From: CADEED01 sp043747875
GTDB taxonomy: Bacteria; Pseudomonadota; Gammaproteobacteria; Steroidobacterales; Steroidobacteraceae
NCBI GenBank assembly: GCA_043747875.1
Contig: JAYTOI010000173.1
Coordinates: forward strand, 1-64,000
Reading direction: 5' to 3'
Length of the DNA: 64,000 nucleotides
Below, piece by piece: positions 23,932 to 33,229 of this stretch. Position 1 is the first letter of the stretch, and every line of letters begins with the position of its first letter. The notes below the pieces were generated by a model, which worked only from the letters and a program-made list of their open reading frames with translations, was not told the origin of the DNA and did no database searches. A program made the translations under genes and the position numbers.

Positions 23932-24720
23932 TCAGCACGGCGACACCGCGAACACGCTGCCGACGGAACCGCACACGCCGTTGATGACGCGCGTCGCGAC
24001 CCGACCGCGGTTCAACGCGATGTCGCACAGGAACAGGAACGCGATGCCTAGATAGGCCGCGTACGCAACTCCCACGTAGCTTCCGTGGATGATGGTCAGC
24101 AGCCAGTTCTGCGAGAACACGTATATCCAGGCGCAGAATACAGTCGCGCAGGCGAGCAGCACGCCGGGGAACAGCAGGTGACGCGCCGCGCCCGGCTTTG
24201 CGTAGGAGACGATGAGCAGCAGCAGGAAACACGCTGCGTTCGTCGCCGTGAAGATGCGGAGCTCACGCGTGAGATCGGTCTTCACTTTCATATAGGTTCC
24301 GTGAAGCAGATCCGCCAGGCGCTCGTTGTCGCGGATGAGCCGCTGGATGCGGAGCAGATCGAACTTCTGGGCCAAGGCGCGCCGGCACTCGCATTTCGGA
24401 TCGCGCACCTGCGCGAGTGCCGCCGCCAATGCCTCGCGTGCCCTCAACTTCACCGTCGCCTTGAGCTGCTCTATCTGTTGCCCGTTCTGCGCGTACAGAT
24501 CTGCCGCGGCGCGCGCCAGCACGCTCTCGCCGGTGGGTGGACGTACCGCATCGATCGCGCCGTCGACTTCCACGATTATTTCACCCGCGATGAAGCTCGC
24601 GCCGATGCGCTCGACCCACTGCGGAACCGAAAAACTGATGACGAAAAACGTGCCGAACAAGGTGAGGCCCGCAAATCCGGCCGCGCGCATCAGCCACGTT
24701 CCGAGCACTTCCGGCGTCAT
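23932..24720 (-). CDS. Hypothetical inner-membrane protein (262 aa)
   Basis: I do not recognise the family. The product has an N-terminal membrane helix (AAGFAGLTLFGTFFVISF), a soluble middle section of about 110 residues that is helical and charged, with a C-E-C-R-R cluster (DPKCECRRALAQKFD), then three or four C-terminal membrane helices (NAACFLLLLIVSYA, LLFPGVLLACATVFCAWIYVF, YVGVAYAAYLGIAFLFLCDIAL). This looks like a membrane sensor or exchanger with a large extracytoplasmic loop. The start at 24720 (MTPEVLGTW) lies 7 bp after the stop of the epimerase-like gene, with which it is probably co-transcribed. An upstream ATG inside that gene is less likely. Confidence 0.75.
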   Translation of the reverse strand: MTPEVLGTWLMRAAGFAGLTLFGTFFVISFSVPQWVERIGASFIAGEIIVEVDGAIDAVRPPTGESVLARAAADLYAQNGQQIEQLKATVKLRAREALAAALAQVRDPKCECRRALAQKFDLLRIQRLIRDNERLADLLHGTYMKVKTDLTRELRIFTATNAACFLLLLIVSYAKPGAARHLLFPGVLLACATVFCAWIYVFSQNWLLTIIHGSYVGVAYAAYLGIAFLFLCDIALNRGRVATRVINGVCGSVGSVFAVSPC

Positions 24721-24727
24721 GCCATGA

Positions 24728-25846
24728 CTACGGTTTCCGGGCCTTCCAGGTTGCAAGCACCTGCGCTTCTTTTTCCGGCGCGATGCCTGCCTTGAGCTTC
24801 TCGCGCTCGGCGGCCGGCCGCGTGAGATGCCAGGCCAAGGTGTCGTCCACGGTCTTCTTCAGCGGCGTGATGCGCAGGCCCATGGCCAGCGCGGCCCGGT
24901 TGCTCGTGGCCGCGAACGCCGCTTCCTCTGCCTTGGCCGGCAGCCATACGGGCATCTCGCTCCATGGCGCCACCTTCTGCTCCTCGAGGAACTCGCCCGG
25001 TAGATAGATGACACGCGGTGCGTCGGCGGGCCTGGCCTGTTTGCGCGCCGCCGCGATGCAGGCGTCGGTGAGCTCGCCGAACTTGAATTCGTTGACGTTG
25101 CTGACCGCGTTGTACACGCCGGTGACGTTGTTCTCGATGATGCCGAGCGTGAACGCGGCGAGGTCGCGCGCGTCGATGACCTGGAACGGATCGCCGGGCG
25201 CTCCCGGCGCGATGAACTCACCGCCACGCGCGGCGCGCGCCGGCCAGTACGTGAAGCGGTCGGTGTTGTCGTCCGGCCCGACGATGAGGCCCGGACGGAT
25301 CACCGTCGTGCGGCCAGGCAGCGCCTTCTCGACGGCCTGCTCGCACAGCGCCTTCAGCGGTCCGTAGGTGTCACCGTCCACCTTCTCGACGGTCTCGTCC
25401 GTGAGCTTGCCCACGGGAGAGGACTCGTCGCGCGGCACGCTGAAATCCGGATACACCGACACCGACGAGACGAACACATAGTGTTTGACGTTCGGCGCGA
25501 GCAGCACGGCGGAGTTGCGCACGAAGCGCGGCACGTAGCCCGAGTTGTCCACCACCGCGTCCCACTTGCGGCCCTTCAGGCCCTCGATGTCGTCGGTGCG
25601 GTCGCCCCTGATGCGCTCGATCTCGGGAAACTTGTCGGCATTCGTCTTGCCGCGATTGAAGAACGTCAGCGTGTGGCCGCGCTCGAGCGCCAGCGCGGTC
25701 ATGTGCAACCCGATGAAGCGTGTGCCGCCGAGGATCAGGATCCGCAGCGGCTTCTCCGCCTTCTTTATCTTTTTCCCACCCCAGACTGGCGTGACCGCGG
25801 CGAGCGCCCCGGCGGCGGCCATCGACAACAGTGTGCGGCGCTTCAT
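24728..25846 (-). CDS. NAD-dependent epimerase/dehydratase-like protein with Tat-type signal peptide
   Basis: A 372-residue extended short-chain dehydrogenase. It starts with a twin-arginine-type signal (MKRRTLLSMAAAGALAAVTPVWG), then the NAD-binding motif ILILGGTRFIG (about residues 36-46). VFVSSVSVYPDFS and DGDTYGPLKALCEQ supply the Ser/Tyr-x-x-x-Lys catalytic set, in which Y-G-P-L-K is intact. Export of a folded, cofactor-loaded epimerase by Tat would be consistent, since Tat carries cofactor proteins. Most family members are cytoplasmic, so the signal is noteworthy. It lies between the S9 peptidase gene and the unknown membrane protein on the same strand. Substrate unknown. Confidence 0.86.
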   Translation of the reverse strand: MKRRTLLSMAAAGALAAVTPVWGGKKIKKAEKPLRILILGGTRFIGLHMTALALERGHTLTFFNRGKTNADKFPEIERIRGDRTDDIEGLKGRKWDAVVDNSGYVPRFVRNSAVLLAPNVKHYVFVSSVSVYPDFSVPRDESSPVGKLTDETVEKVDGDTYGPLKALCEQAVEKALPGRTTVIRPGLIVGPDDNTDRFTYWPARAARGGEFIAPGAPGDPFQVIDARDLAAFTLGIIENNVTGVYNAVSNVNEFKFGELTDACIAAARKQARPADAPRVIYLPGEFLEEQKVAPWSEMPVWLPAKAEEAAFAATSNRAALAMGLRITPLKKTVDDTLAWHLTRPAAEREKLKAGIAPEKEAQVLATWKARKP

Positions 25847-25878
25847 GTAGTGCTCCGTGCGCGGCGACGCGCAGTTGG

Positions 25879-27957
25879 TTACTTCGCGCCTGGCGACGCG
25901 TAGGCCGCGACCCAGTCGCGCACCGTCCGGTACCAGAACAGCGAGTTCTGCGGCTTCAACACCCAGTGATTCTCATCCGGGAAATACACCAGTTTCGAGG
26001 GCACGCCGCGCTTCTGCAGCGTGTTGAACAGCTCGAAGCCGTGATTGACCGGCACGCGCATGTCGAGCTGGTTGTGCACGATGAGCGTCGGCGTCTTGAA
26101 ATTGCCCGCCAGCGTGTGCGGCGAAACCTTCGCGAACTCTTCCGGCTTGTCCCAGTAGTTGAAGAATCGCTCGACCTCGCCGCCGTAGTCCGAACCCTGC
26201 TGCGTGAACAGGTCGTAGACCGCGGCGTGTGCCACCAGTGCCTTGAACGGATGCTCGCGGCCCAGCAGCACGGTAGCCAGATATCCGCCATAGCTCGCGC
26301 CCGCGGCCACGGTGCGCGCGCGGTCGATGAACGGTTTCGCCAGCATGAAGTCGGCGGCCTTGATCGTGTCCTCGTAGGGCAGCGTCACCCAGTCGGGATT
26401 GATGGAATCCGCGAAGTCGTTGCCGAAGCCGCTCGAGCCGTGGAAGTTGTGCCAGGTCACGACGTAGCCCCAGCTCGCGAACACCTGCGCGTTCCAGCGC
26501 CACTGCGTGGCGTCGGTGATCGCGTTGTGAGGCCCGCCGTGCAGCAGGAACAGCAGCGGATACTTCCTGCTCGCGTCGAAGCCGGGTGGATAGACGATCC
26601 ACATCTGGATGTCGGCGTCCTTCGCGCCCTTGTACGTGACGCTCTCGACCTTGCCCATGTCTATGCCGGCCAGCGTTTCGTCGTTGAAGCCGGTCAGTTT
26701 GGTCGCGGCGCCGGAGCGCGCGTTGAGGGACACCAGGGTCGGCGGCTCGCTGAAGCTCTGGCGGATGGCGACCAGCGCCCTGCCGTTGTTCGACAGCGCG
26801 AGTCCGCCGAACGTCGACGCCTTGGTCAGCGGTGCCGGCACCCCGCCATCGAGCCGAAAGCGATAGACGCGGCGCGTGCCGGCGTCGTCGATGGTACCTA
26901 ACAAGGTGCGCGAGTCGCGCTCCCAGACCAGGCCATCGACCGAGCGGTCCCAGTTCTCGGTGAGTCCCACCGTCGTGCCGGCGGCGCGGTCGTGCATCAT
27001 GAGGCGCGCGCGATCGGCGTAGAAGCGCGGGATGCGCTGCTGCGTGAACGCCAGGCGCTGGCCGTCGGGGCTGTAGCGCGGCGTACCGTCGTCGCTCTTG
27101 CTGTCCGCCGTGAGGTCGCGCGCCGGCTTGCACCCGCAGGTCGCGAGCAGGATGACGTCGTAGTTCGATGCGATTCCGCTCTTGTCGACGTTCGCGCTGA
27201 ACGCCACCTCCAGACCGTCGGGTGAGATGTCGTAGGAATAGCTGTCGACATCGGTGTTCGAGAGGTGGTAGCCCGACATGCGCGTGATCGCCTTCGGCTC
27301 GAGACCATTGCCGCCCTCGATGCCGATCGTGTAGAGGTGCGGCTCGGTGTCGTCGAGGAAGTGGTCGAAATAGGAAATCGGAGTCTGCGTCCACACGCGC
27401 GCGGTCATCTTCGATTCCTCGCGCTCCTTCTTGCGCGCCGCCTGGTCTTGCCAGCGCACCAGGTCCGGCCACACGTTGCTGACGAACGCGATGCGCGCGC
27501 TGTCCGGAAACCACTTCGGCACGCTGACACCCGTCGGAACATTGGTCACACGGCGCGCCTCGCCGCCGTCGACCGCGATCACATAGATCTGGGCTTCTTT
27601 GTCGTCACCGCGCTTGGAGACGAACGCGATCCACTTGCCGTCCGGGCTCACCGTGGCCTGCGTATCGTTGGCCTTGTCGCTGGTGAGCTGGCGCACCGCG
27701 CCCCCCGCGACGGGCACCATCCACAAATCCGTGAGGCCCTTGTTCTCCTGGATGTCGTACGTGGTCACCGGCACCACCGCCTGCGTGCCGTCAGGCGTGA
27801 TCGCCGGGTCGCCGAGCCGCTTCAGCGCCCACATTTTTTCGGCGCCGAATCCGCGCACGGGGTCGGCCGCAGGTTGTGAGGGGCCCTGGGCATGGACGAC
27901 GGCAGAGGCGGCGATGGCAAACGCCATCGCCGTAGTGGCGAGCATGGAACGGTGCAT
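25879..27957 (-). CDS. Exported S9-family peptidase (dipeptidyl/acylaminoacyl peptidase)
   Basis: A 692-residue periplasmic prolyl-oligopeptidase-type enzyme. Signal peptide: MHRSMLATTAMAFAIAASAVVHA. An N-terminal beta-propeller of WD40-like repeats (SPDGKWIAFVSKRGDD, SPDGLEVAFSAN, SPDGQRLAFTQQ) gates the C-terminal alpha/beta hydrolase domain. The catalytic triad is recognisable: Ser555 in AAGASYGGY, an Asp in NQLDMRVPV and His in FPDENHWVLK. The start at 27957 follows GGGGATT and is chosen because it gives the signal peptide; upstream in-frame codons look non-coding. It probably degrades short peptides. It is divergent from the GNAT gene 146 bp away and 32 bp ahead of the Tat epimerase gene. 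Confidence 0.93.
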   Translation of the reverse strand: MHRSMLATTAMAFAIAASAVVHAQGPSQPAADPVRGFGAEKMWALKRLGDPAITPDGTQAVVPVTTYDIQENKGLTDLWMVPVAGGAVRQLTSDKANDTQATVSPDGKWIAFVSKRGDDKEAQIYVIAVDGGEARRVTNVPTGVSVPKWFPDSARIAFVSNVWPDLVRWQDQAARKKEREESKMTARVWTQTPISYFDHFLDDTEPHLYTIGIEGGNGLEPKAITRMSGYHLSNTDVDSYSYDISPDGLEVAFSANVDKSGIASNYDVILLATCGCKPARDLTADSKSDDGTPRYSPDGQRLAFTQQRIPRFYADRARLMMHDRAAGTTVGLTENWDRSVDGLVWERDSRTLLGTIDDAGTRRVYRFRLDGGVPAPLTKASTFGGLALSNNGRALVAIRQSFSEPPTLVSLNARSGAATKLTGFNDETLAGIDMGKVESVTYKGAKDADIQMWIVYPPGFDASRKYPLLFLLHGGPHNAITDATQWRWNAQVFASWGYVVTWHNFHGSSGFGNDFADSINPDWVTLPYEDTIKAADFMLAKPFIDRARTVAAGASYGGYLATVLLGREHPFKALVAHAAVYDLFTQQGSDYGGEVERFFNYWDKPEEFAKVSPHTLAGNFKTPTLIVHNQLDMRVPVNHGFELFNTLQKRGVPSKLVYFPDENHWVLKPQNSLFWYRTVRDWVAAYASPGAK

Positions 27958-28103
27958 GGAATCCCCGGGTTCTGTTGCGCGCGGCGCGCGCCGATGGCGG
28001 ACATTCTGTCGCGCCCCGAATTCGCCTCGCAAGCCGTATTGCATCGTTTTGCCGAAGTGACCCTTCGTTCGGCCGCAGCGACGGTGCGAGAATTGCGCGT
28101 GCC

Positions 28104-28850
28104 ATGAAACCCACACCCGACAACTCGCATCGATACAATGAATTCGGCCAGCCGATCGGCTTTGCACTGCCCGACTGGAAGCCGCCGCCGTTTCCGCCGC
28201 ACGCCGCGATCCAGGGGCGCCATTGCCGCCTGGAGCCTTTGAACGTGGCGCGGCACGCCCGCGCGCTGTACGAGGCGCAAGCGGACGATCGCAAACATGA
28301 ACGCTGGACGTACTCGTTTCACGGGCCGTTCGCGGACCTGGCGGCGTATGAAAAATGGATGGAGGAGGCGCGGGGTTCGCGCGATCCGCAGCACTACGCC
28401 ATCGTCGACGCCGCCAGTGGCCAGGCCGTGGGCTCGGCCACCTACATGCGCATCGAGCCGCGCCATGGAGTGATCGAGATCGGGAACATCTACTTCTCGC
28501 CGCGTCTCGCGCGCACGCGTGCGGCGAGCGAGGCGATCTATCTATTCGCGGCCAACGTGTTCGAGCTCGGCTACCGGCGTTTCGAATGGAAGTGCGACAG
28601 CTGCAACCTGCCGTCGCGCGCGGCCGCGGTGCGTTTCGGGTTCACGTACGAGGGCCTGTTCCGCCAGGCCATCGTCAACAAGGGCCGCAATCGCGATACG
28701 AACTGGTTCGCCATCCTCGACCGCGACTGGAATGCGGGTCTGAAGGACGCCTATCTACGCTGGCTGGATGCCGCGAACTTCGACGCGGAAGGGAATCAGA
28801 AGATGAGGTTGTCCGAGCTCACCGCGCCGTTGGTGCACGCGCGGAGTTAG
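28104..28850 (+). CDS. GNAT-family N-acetyltransferase (RimJ/RimL-like)
   Basis: A 248-residue acetyltransferase of the Acetyltransf_3 type. The N-terminal part begins NEFGQPIGFALPDWKPPPFPP, common in the subgroup that acetylates protein N-termini or small molecules. The acetyl-CoA fold is visible in YAIVDAASGQAVGSATYMRIEP, GVIEIGNIYFSPRLARTRAASEAIYL and the final RRFEWKCDSCNLPSRAAAVRFGFTYEGLFRQ. The ATG at 28104 gives the full conserved N-terminus. It converges on an alpha/beta hydrolase gene 12 bp downstream. The substrate is unknown. Confidence 0.9.
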   Translation: MKPTPDNSHRYNEFGQPIGFALPDWKPPPFPPHAAIQGRHCRLEPLNVARHARALYEAQADDRKHERWTYSFHGPFADLAAYEKWMEEARGSRDPQHYAIVDAASGQAVGSATYMRIEPRHGVIEIGNIYFSPRLARTRAASEAIYLFAANVFELGYRRFEWKCDSCNLPSRAAAVRFGFTYEGLFRQAIVNKGRNRDTNWFAILDRDWNAGLKDAYLRWLDAANFDAEGNQKMRLSELTAPLVHARS

Positions 28851-28862
28851 CGGACACTCGGA

Positions 28863-29573
28863 TCAACCCGCCAGGAAACTCAGGAGCTGCTTTGCCACGA
28901 CCTCCGGCACGGCCTCCAGAATCCGCTTGTCCTGATCCGGCAGATCCACCACTTTCGCGCCCGGCACCAGCTTCGCCACCCGGCCGCCGGCCTCCCAGAA
29001 AGAATCCTTCGGCCGAAGCACCAGCAATGGTTGCGTTACGAGCGGCAGGCGCTCCTGCGCCTTCCAGTTGACGATGGCATTGCGCGCCCACAACGCGCCC
29101 TGGCTCAGGCCCTCGGGCGCGGACAGGTCGCGATACGACTTGCGCTCGCCCTCGTCGAGCGCCGGCACGCCGACCATAACCACCTTGCGCACGATCTTCG
29201 GCTTCGCGATCGCGATCTCGGCCACGATCGCCGCGCCGGACTGCGTGCCTAACAAGTCCACCTGGCGGAAGCGCATCGAATCCAGGAAATCGCAGACCGC
29301 TTCGGCATACGCCCCGATCGACATCTGTTTGGGCGGCGCGTCCGACTCGCCGCAGCCGGGCAGGTCGGGGCTGTACACCGAGCGCGAATTCCCGAGCACC
29401 TTCGACACTTCGAGGAACACGCGACCGGTGTTCTGCGCGGCGTGCACGCACACCAGTGTCGTCAGCTCGTCGAATCCGCCCCCCGCGGGAATCGCGTTGT
29501 GCACGTGGAGCTGGCCGTGGCGGCACTCGAAGTACGCGCGACGCAGACGAGGAGTGGGGACTGCGGTGTTCAT
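28863..29573 (-). CDS. Alpha/beta hydrolase-fold protein lacking an obvious catalytic histidine
   Basis: A 236-residue alpha/beta hydrolase. Fold marks are TTLVCVHAAQNTGRVFLEVSKVL, VYSPDLPGCGESDAPP and the nucleophile elbow LLGTQSGAAIV (T-Q-S-G-A instead of the usual G-x-S-x-G). In the place of the catalytic His, where relatives have G-H-x-x-x-x-E-x-P, this protein reads LPDQDKRILEAVPEVV, with no His. It may therefore be a pseudo-enzyme or use another mechanism. The start at 29573 begins the recognisable domain after a short lead (MNTAVPTPRLRRAYFECRHG). A 414-bp region separates it from the divergent FHA gene. Confidence 0.8.
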   Translation of the reverse strand: MNTAVPTPRLRRAYFECRHGQLHVHNAIPAGGGFDELTTLVCVHAAQNTGRVFLEVSKVLGNSRSVYSPDLPGCGESDAPPKQMSIGAYAEAVCDFLDSMRFRQVDLLGTQSGAAIVAEIAIAKPKIVRKVVMVGVPALDEGERKSYRDLSAPEGLSQGALWARNAIVNWKAQERLPLVTQPLLVLRPKDSFWEAGGRVAKLVPGAKVVDLPDQDKRILEAVPEVVAKQLLSFLAG

Positions 29574-29987
29574 CGGGCGCCAACGATAACTCAAAGTAGT
29601 CAGTCGCGAGATGTCGGCGCGTCGCGGACGACCAGCGTGGCAAAGCCGATCTATCGGTGTGGCGCAATCGCTCGCGCGGCGATGGACGAGCTCCGAAGTT
29701 CCTCCATGGCGTTGCGCCAATTTGCCGCTTCGGGACGCAGAGCGCTTGGGCGGACGCGACTGGCTGCCCGTCCGGGTCAGCCGCTTCCTACGATCCGCGC
29801 CTGAAAGCCGCGCGCCGCGCCCGCCACAGGCCCTGTAGCGCACGATTCGCGCGCGCCGCTGCGCCTGATTTGACAGAACTGAGAAGCGCATTCGCATTTC
29901 CTGCGATCCGCGAAAAGTCGTCATCCATGCCGCGCGAAGGGCGGACTAGAATCGCCGCATAAAAACGAGCCTTGGGGATACCCCGCG
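29574..29987. other. 414-bp intergenic region between divergent genes
   Basis: No convincing gene is seen on either strand; the short frames have no ribosome binding sites and atypical composition. It should hold promoters for the minus-strand hydrolase and the plus-strand FHA gene. TTGACA at 29870-29875 lacks a good partner; TAGAAT at 29947-29952, 36 bp before the FHA ATG, is a fair -10 element. No strong palindrome or repeat is noticed. Confidence 0.5.
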
Positions 29988-31577
29988 ATGCCACCCACCA
30001 TTACCAGCGCGTCCTCGACGGACGTCGACCATGAAGCAACGGCCGAATTGCCGGTGCTCGATGTGGCCGCATACGAATCGACTCTCGGCGACTCGGGCCA
30101 CAGCGACACGTGGGTGCTGCCGGCCAGCATGAAGGTCGAAAGCGAATCCATCCCGACGCTGCGCGGGGCGGTGGATCTCGAATCGACGGCCGACATCTCC
30201 GTCGCGGATTTCAGCGGCACGCACGAGATGCCCGCATTCCCGCAGCTCAAGAACGCGCTCAAATCCGCCACGCCCGCTCCCGCGGCCGGCGCGACTCCGG
30301 GGTCCGCACCCGCGAAAACTCACGCCGCCGCCAAAGCCAGATCGCGCGCCGCAGCGACGCCCGTCACTCCGCCCGCAAAGGCAGAAACTCCGTCGCCCGC
30401 GCGCGCCGCTACGGTCGCAGCCACGCCCGCGCCCGCGGTGGTGCCGCCGTCGCCGCCGCTCATCGGCGAGCTGCGCAACGCGCTCGCGAGCGCGGAGCGA
30501 CGCATCGAACAACTGAACGAGCGCGCGCGCATCGCGGATGTCGAGCGCACCGTCGCCGTGGCACGCGCGAATGGCGAAGCCGCGCAGCTTCGCCTGCAGC
30601 TCGAGAACCATCGCGAAGTGCTGCAATCGATGCGCGCGCAGCTCGGCGTACGGCACGCGGAGGAGTCGGCGCTCGAAGACGAGTTGTTCGCGCGCGCCGA
30701 CCGCATCGCGACGCTCGAATCGGACTTGGGGCTGCAGGACGAGGTGCTCAACGAGAAAGTGGCCGCACTCGCCGGGGCGCTGGGCCGCGTCGAAACGCTC
30801 GAGACCGACACCATGAACTTGCGCGCGTCCGTGGCGCGCCGCGATCAGCAGATCGCCGTGCTCGCAGCCGATCTCGCCGCGCGCCAGCAGCGCGAGGCGG
30901 CGCTCGAGGCGCGCCTCGAGGATGCGATGGTCTCGGTGAACGCCAACGTGCCCGCGTTGCGCGCCGACCTCGCTGCGCGCGACGGGCAGATCCGCACGCT
31001 CGAGCTCGCCATCAAGGAATCGCGGGCGTGCATCGAAGACCGGAATCACGACCTGCAGGTTGCCGACGAAAGCATCCGCGGACTCGAGAACGAGTTGCGC
31101 GACAAGACCGGCAAGCTCGAAGAAGCCAACGTGACGGTCGATGAATGGCGTGCGGTGATTGCCGAAAGCCAGCGATCGATCCTCGAGCGCGACAAACGTA
31201 TTCGCGCGATCCAGGCCGACCTGGAAAAGCGCGCCGCGCCCGGCCTGGACCGCGCGGGGCAGACCAGCGAGGAGGTGACGCTGGAGGGCCCGGCGCGCGT
31301 CCTCATCCGCACCGACGGCAACACCGATTTCGTGCACGTGCTCGGCCGCCGCACGCGCATCGGCCGCGGCGACGACAATGAGCTGGTGCTCGATACCAAG
31401 CACATCAGCCGCTACCACGCGGTGCTGCTCGCGGGCCCCGTGCACACGTCGATCGAGGACCTGCAGAGCACGAACGGCGTGTTCGTCAACGGCAAGCGCG
31501 TGACCCGGCAGGTGCTCAAGGACGGCGACCGCCTGACGGTGGGGCGTACGCAGTTCCGCTACACCGTCCGTGACTAA
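29988..31577 (+). CDS. FHA-domain protein with long coiled coil
   Basis: A 529-residue cytoplasmic protein in three parts: an acidic, low-complexity N-terminus with a Pro/Ala linker (residues 1-155); a long heptad-rich coiled coil (about 160-420: RNALASAERRIEQLNERARI onward); and a C-terminal FHA domain (about 440-525) with the phosphothreonine-binding signature RTRIGRGDDNELVLD, HISRYHAVLL, STNGVFVNGKRV. FHA domains bind phosphothreonine, so this is a plausible partner of a Ser/Thr kinase; one is encoded at 41.5 kb. The ATG at 29988 follows GGGGAT. Its layout resembles scaffold proteins; no enzymatic domain is seen. Confidence 0.88.
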   Translation: MPPTITSASSTDVDHEATAELPVLDVAAYESTLGDSGHSDTWVLPASMKVESESIPTLRGAVDLESTADISVADFSGTHEMPAFPQLKNALKSATPAPAAGATPGSAPAKTHAAAKARSRAAATPVTPPAKAETPSPARAATVAATPAPAVVPPSPPLIGELRNALASAERRIEQLNERARIADVERTVAVARANGEAAQLRLQLENHREVLQSMRAQLGVRHAEESALEDELFARADRIATLESDLGLQDEVLNEKVAALAGALGRVETLETDTMNLRASVARRDQQIAVLAADLAARQQREAALEARLEDAMVSVNANVPALRADLAARDGQIRTLELAIKESRACIEDRNHDLQVADESIRGLENELRDKTGKLEEANVTVDEWRAVIAESQRSILERDKRIRAIQADLEKRAAPGLDRAGQTSEEVTLEGPARVLIRTDGNTDFVHVLGRRTRIGRGDDNELVLDTKHISRYHAVLLAGPVHTSIEDLQSTNGVFVNGKRVTRQVLKDGDRLTVGRTQFRYTVRD

Positions 31578-31654
31578 CTAAGACGGCTGTTTTTCCGGCG
31601 CGCAGGCGCGCCGACCCTTGCCGCGGGCGTTGCGCCGGTTAAGCTTCGCCTCCT

Positions 31655-33175
31655 ATGTCCGACAACTACATCGAACGCATCCTCCGCGCGCGCGTCTACG
31701 ACGTGGCCGTGGAGTCGCCACTCGAGCCCGCGCCGCGTCTGTCGCGCCGCCTCGGCAACACCATCTGGTTCAAGCGCGAGGACTTGCAGCCGGTGTTCTC
31801 GTTCAAGCTGCGCGGCGCATACAACAAGATTGCACACCTGTCGGAGTCCGTCGCCAGGCGCGGCGTCATCTGCGCATCCGCGGGCAACCACGCGCAGGGC
31901 GTGGCACTGGCCGCGAAGCGGCGGCAAATACCGGCGGTCATCGTGATGCCGCAGACCACGCCTGACATCAAGGTGAGCGCGGTGCGCGATCTCGGCGGTG
32001 AGGTGGTGCTGCACGGCGACGATTACGACAGTGCCTACGAGCACGCGCAGACGATCGTGCGCGAGCGCAACCTGGCATTCGTGCATCCCTTCGACGATCC
32101 GGACGTGATCGCGGGCCAGGGCACCATCGCAGTGGAAATCCTGCGCCAATCGCGCGGCGACATCGACGCCATCTTCGTGCCCGTCGGCGGCGGCGGTCTC
32201 ATCGCCGGCATCGCCATCTATGCGAAGTACCTGAACCCCAAGCTCAAGATCATCGGTGTCGAGCCGGTCGATGCGGCCGCGATGCACGATTCCCTGCGTG
32301 CGAAGAAACGCGTGACGCTCGAGCGCGTCGGCATCTTCGCGGACGGCGTCGCCGTGAAGAAGGTGGGCGAGGAAACTTTCCGTCTGTGCCGGGAGTACGT
32401 CGACGACATCGTGCTCGTCGACACCGACGAAATTTGCGCCGGGATCCAGGACGTGTTCGAAGACACTCGCTCCATTGTCGAAGGCGCGGGTGCGCTCGCA
32501 GTCGCGGGCATCAAGAAGTACAGCGCGCAAAATTCGTGGCAGGGCAAACGCATTGTCGCCATCAACAGCGGCGCGAACATGAATTTCGACGTGCTGCGCT
32601 ACGTCGCCGAACGCTCGGACGTGGGCCAGGCGCGCGAGGCGCTGTTCGCGGTGGAGATTCCCGAGAAGCCCGGCAGCTTTCTCAAGTTTTGCGAGATCCT
32701 CGGCCAGCGCGCGGTGACCGAGTTCAACTATCGCTACGGATCGAAGGAGCGTGCGCAGCTGTTCGTCGGTCTCGCGGTTGCTCGGGGAAAGGAGGAGCGC
32801 GATGAGCTCAGTGCGTCATTGCGGGCCGCTGGCTACGGCGTCACCGACATGACCGACAACGAGATGGCGAAACTGCACGTGCGCTACATGGTCGGCGGTC
32901 ACGCCAATGGCAACGTCGCCAATGAGCGACTGTATCGATTCGAATTTCCGGAACGCAAAGGCGCGCTGATGAGATTCCTGCAGGCCATCGGCACGCGCTG
33001 GAACATCTCTTTGTTTCACTATCGCAACCACGGCTCGGACTATGGCCGCGTTCTCGCGGGGATCGACGTATCCGCGTCCGACACCGCGGAATTCCTCGAT
33101 CACCTTAATGTGTTGCACTATTCCTACAGCGACGAGACTAACAATCCGGTTTATCGAATTTTTCTGGGTTCGTAG
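31655..33175 (+). CDS. ilvA: Threonine dehydratase (threonine ammonia-lyase), biosynthetic
   Basis: PLP enzyme making 2-oxobutyrate from threonine, the first step of isoleucine synthesis. The 506-residue product has the PLP lysine in VFSFKLRGAYNKI (about residue 50), the phosphate-binding VPVGGGGLIAGIA, and two C-terminal ACT-like regulatory domains (REALFAVEIPEKPGSFLKF and RLYRFEFPERKGALMRFLQA), which give isoleucine/valine feedback control in the biosynthetic form. The two-regulatory-domain length (~505) matches E. coli IlvA rather than the short catabolic enzyme. It lies 77 bp after the FHA gene and is 18 kb from ilvI/ilvH, so the pathway is split across the window. Confidence 0.96.
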   Translation: MSDNYIERILRARVYDVAVESPLEPAPRLSRRLGNTIWFKREDLQPVFSFKLRGAYNKIAHLSESVARRGVICASAGNHAQGVALAAKRRQIPAVIVMPQTTPDIKVSAVRDLGGEVVLHGDDYDSAYEHAQTIVRERNLAFVHPFDDPDVIAGQGTIAVEILRQSRGDIDAIFVPVGGGGLIAGIAIYAKYLNPKLKIIGVEPVDAAAMHDSLRAKKRVTLERVGIFADGVAVKKVGEETFRLCREYVDDIVLVDTDEICAGIQDVFEDTRSIVEGAGALAVAGIKKYSAQNSWQGKRIVAINSGANMNFDVLRYVAERSDVGQAREALFAVEIPEKPGSFLKFCEILGQRAVTEFNYRYGSKERAQLFVGLAVARGKEERDELSASLRAAGYGVTDMTDNEMAKLHVRYMVGGHANGNVANERLYRFEFPERKGALMRFLQAIGTRWNISLFHYRNHGSDYGRVLAGIDVSASDTAEFLDHLNVLHYSYSDETNNPVYRIFLGS

Positions 33176-33229
33176 TAGATTTTCGACTCGCGTCGGGGAA
33201 CACGGGCCGCGCATGGCGGTCCGTGTAGA

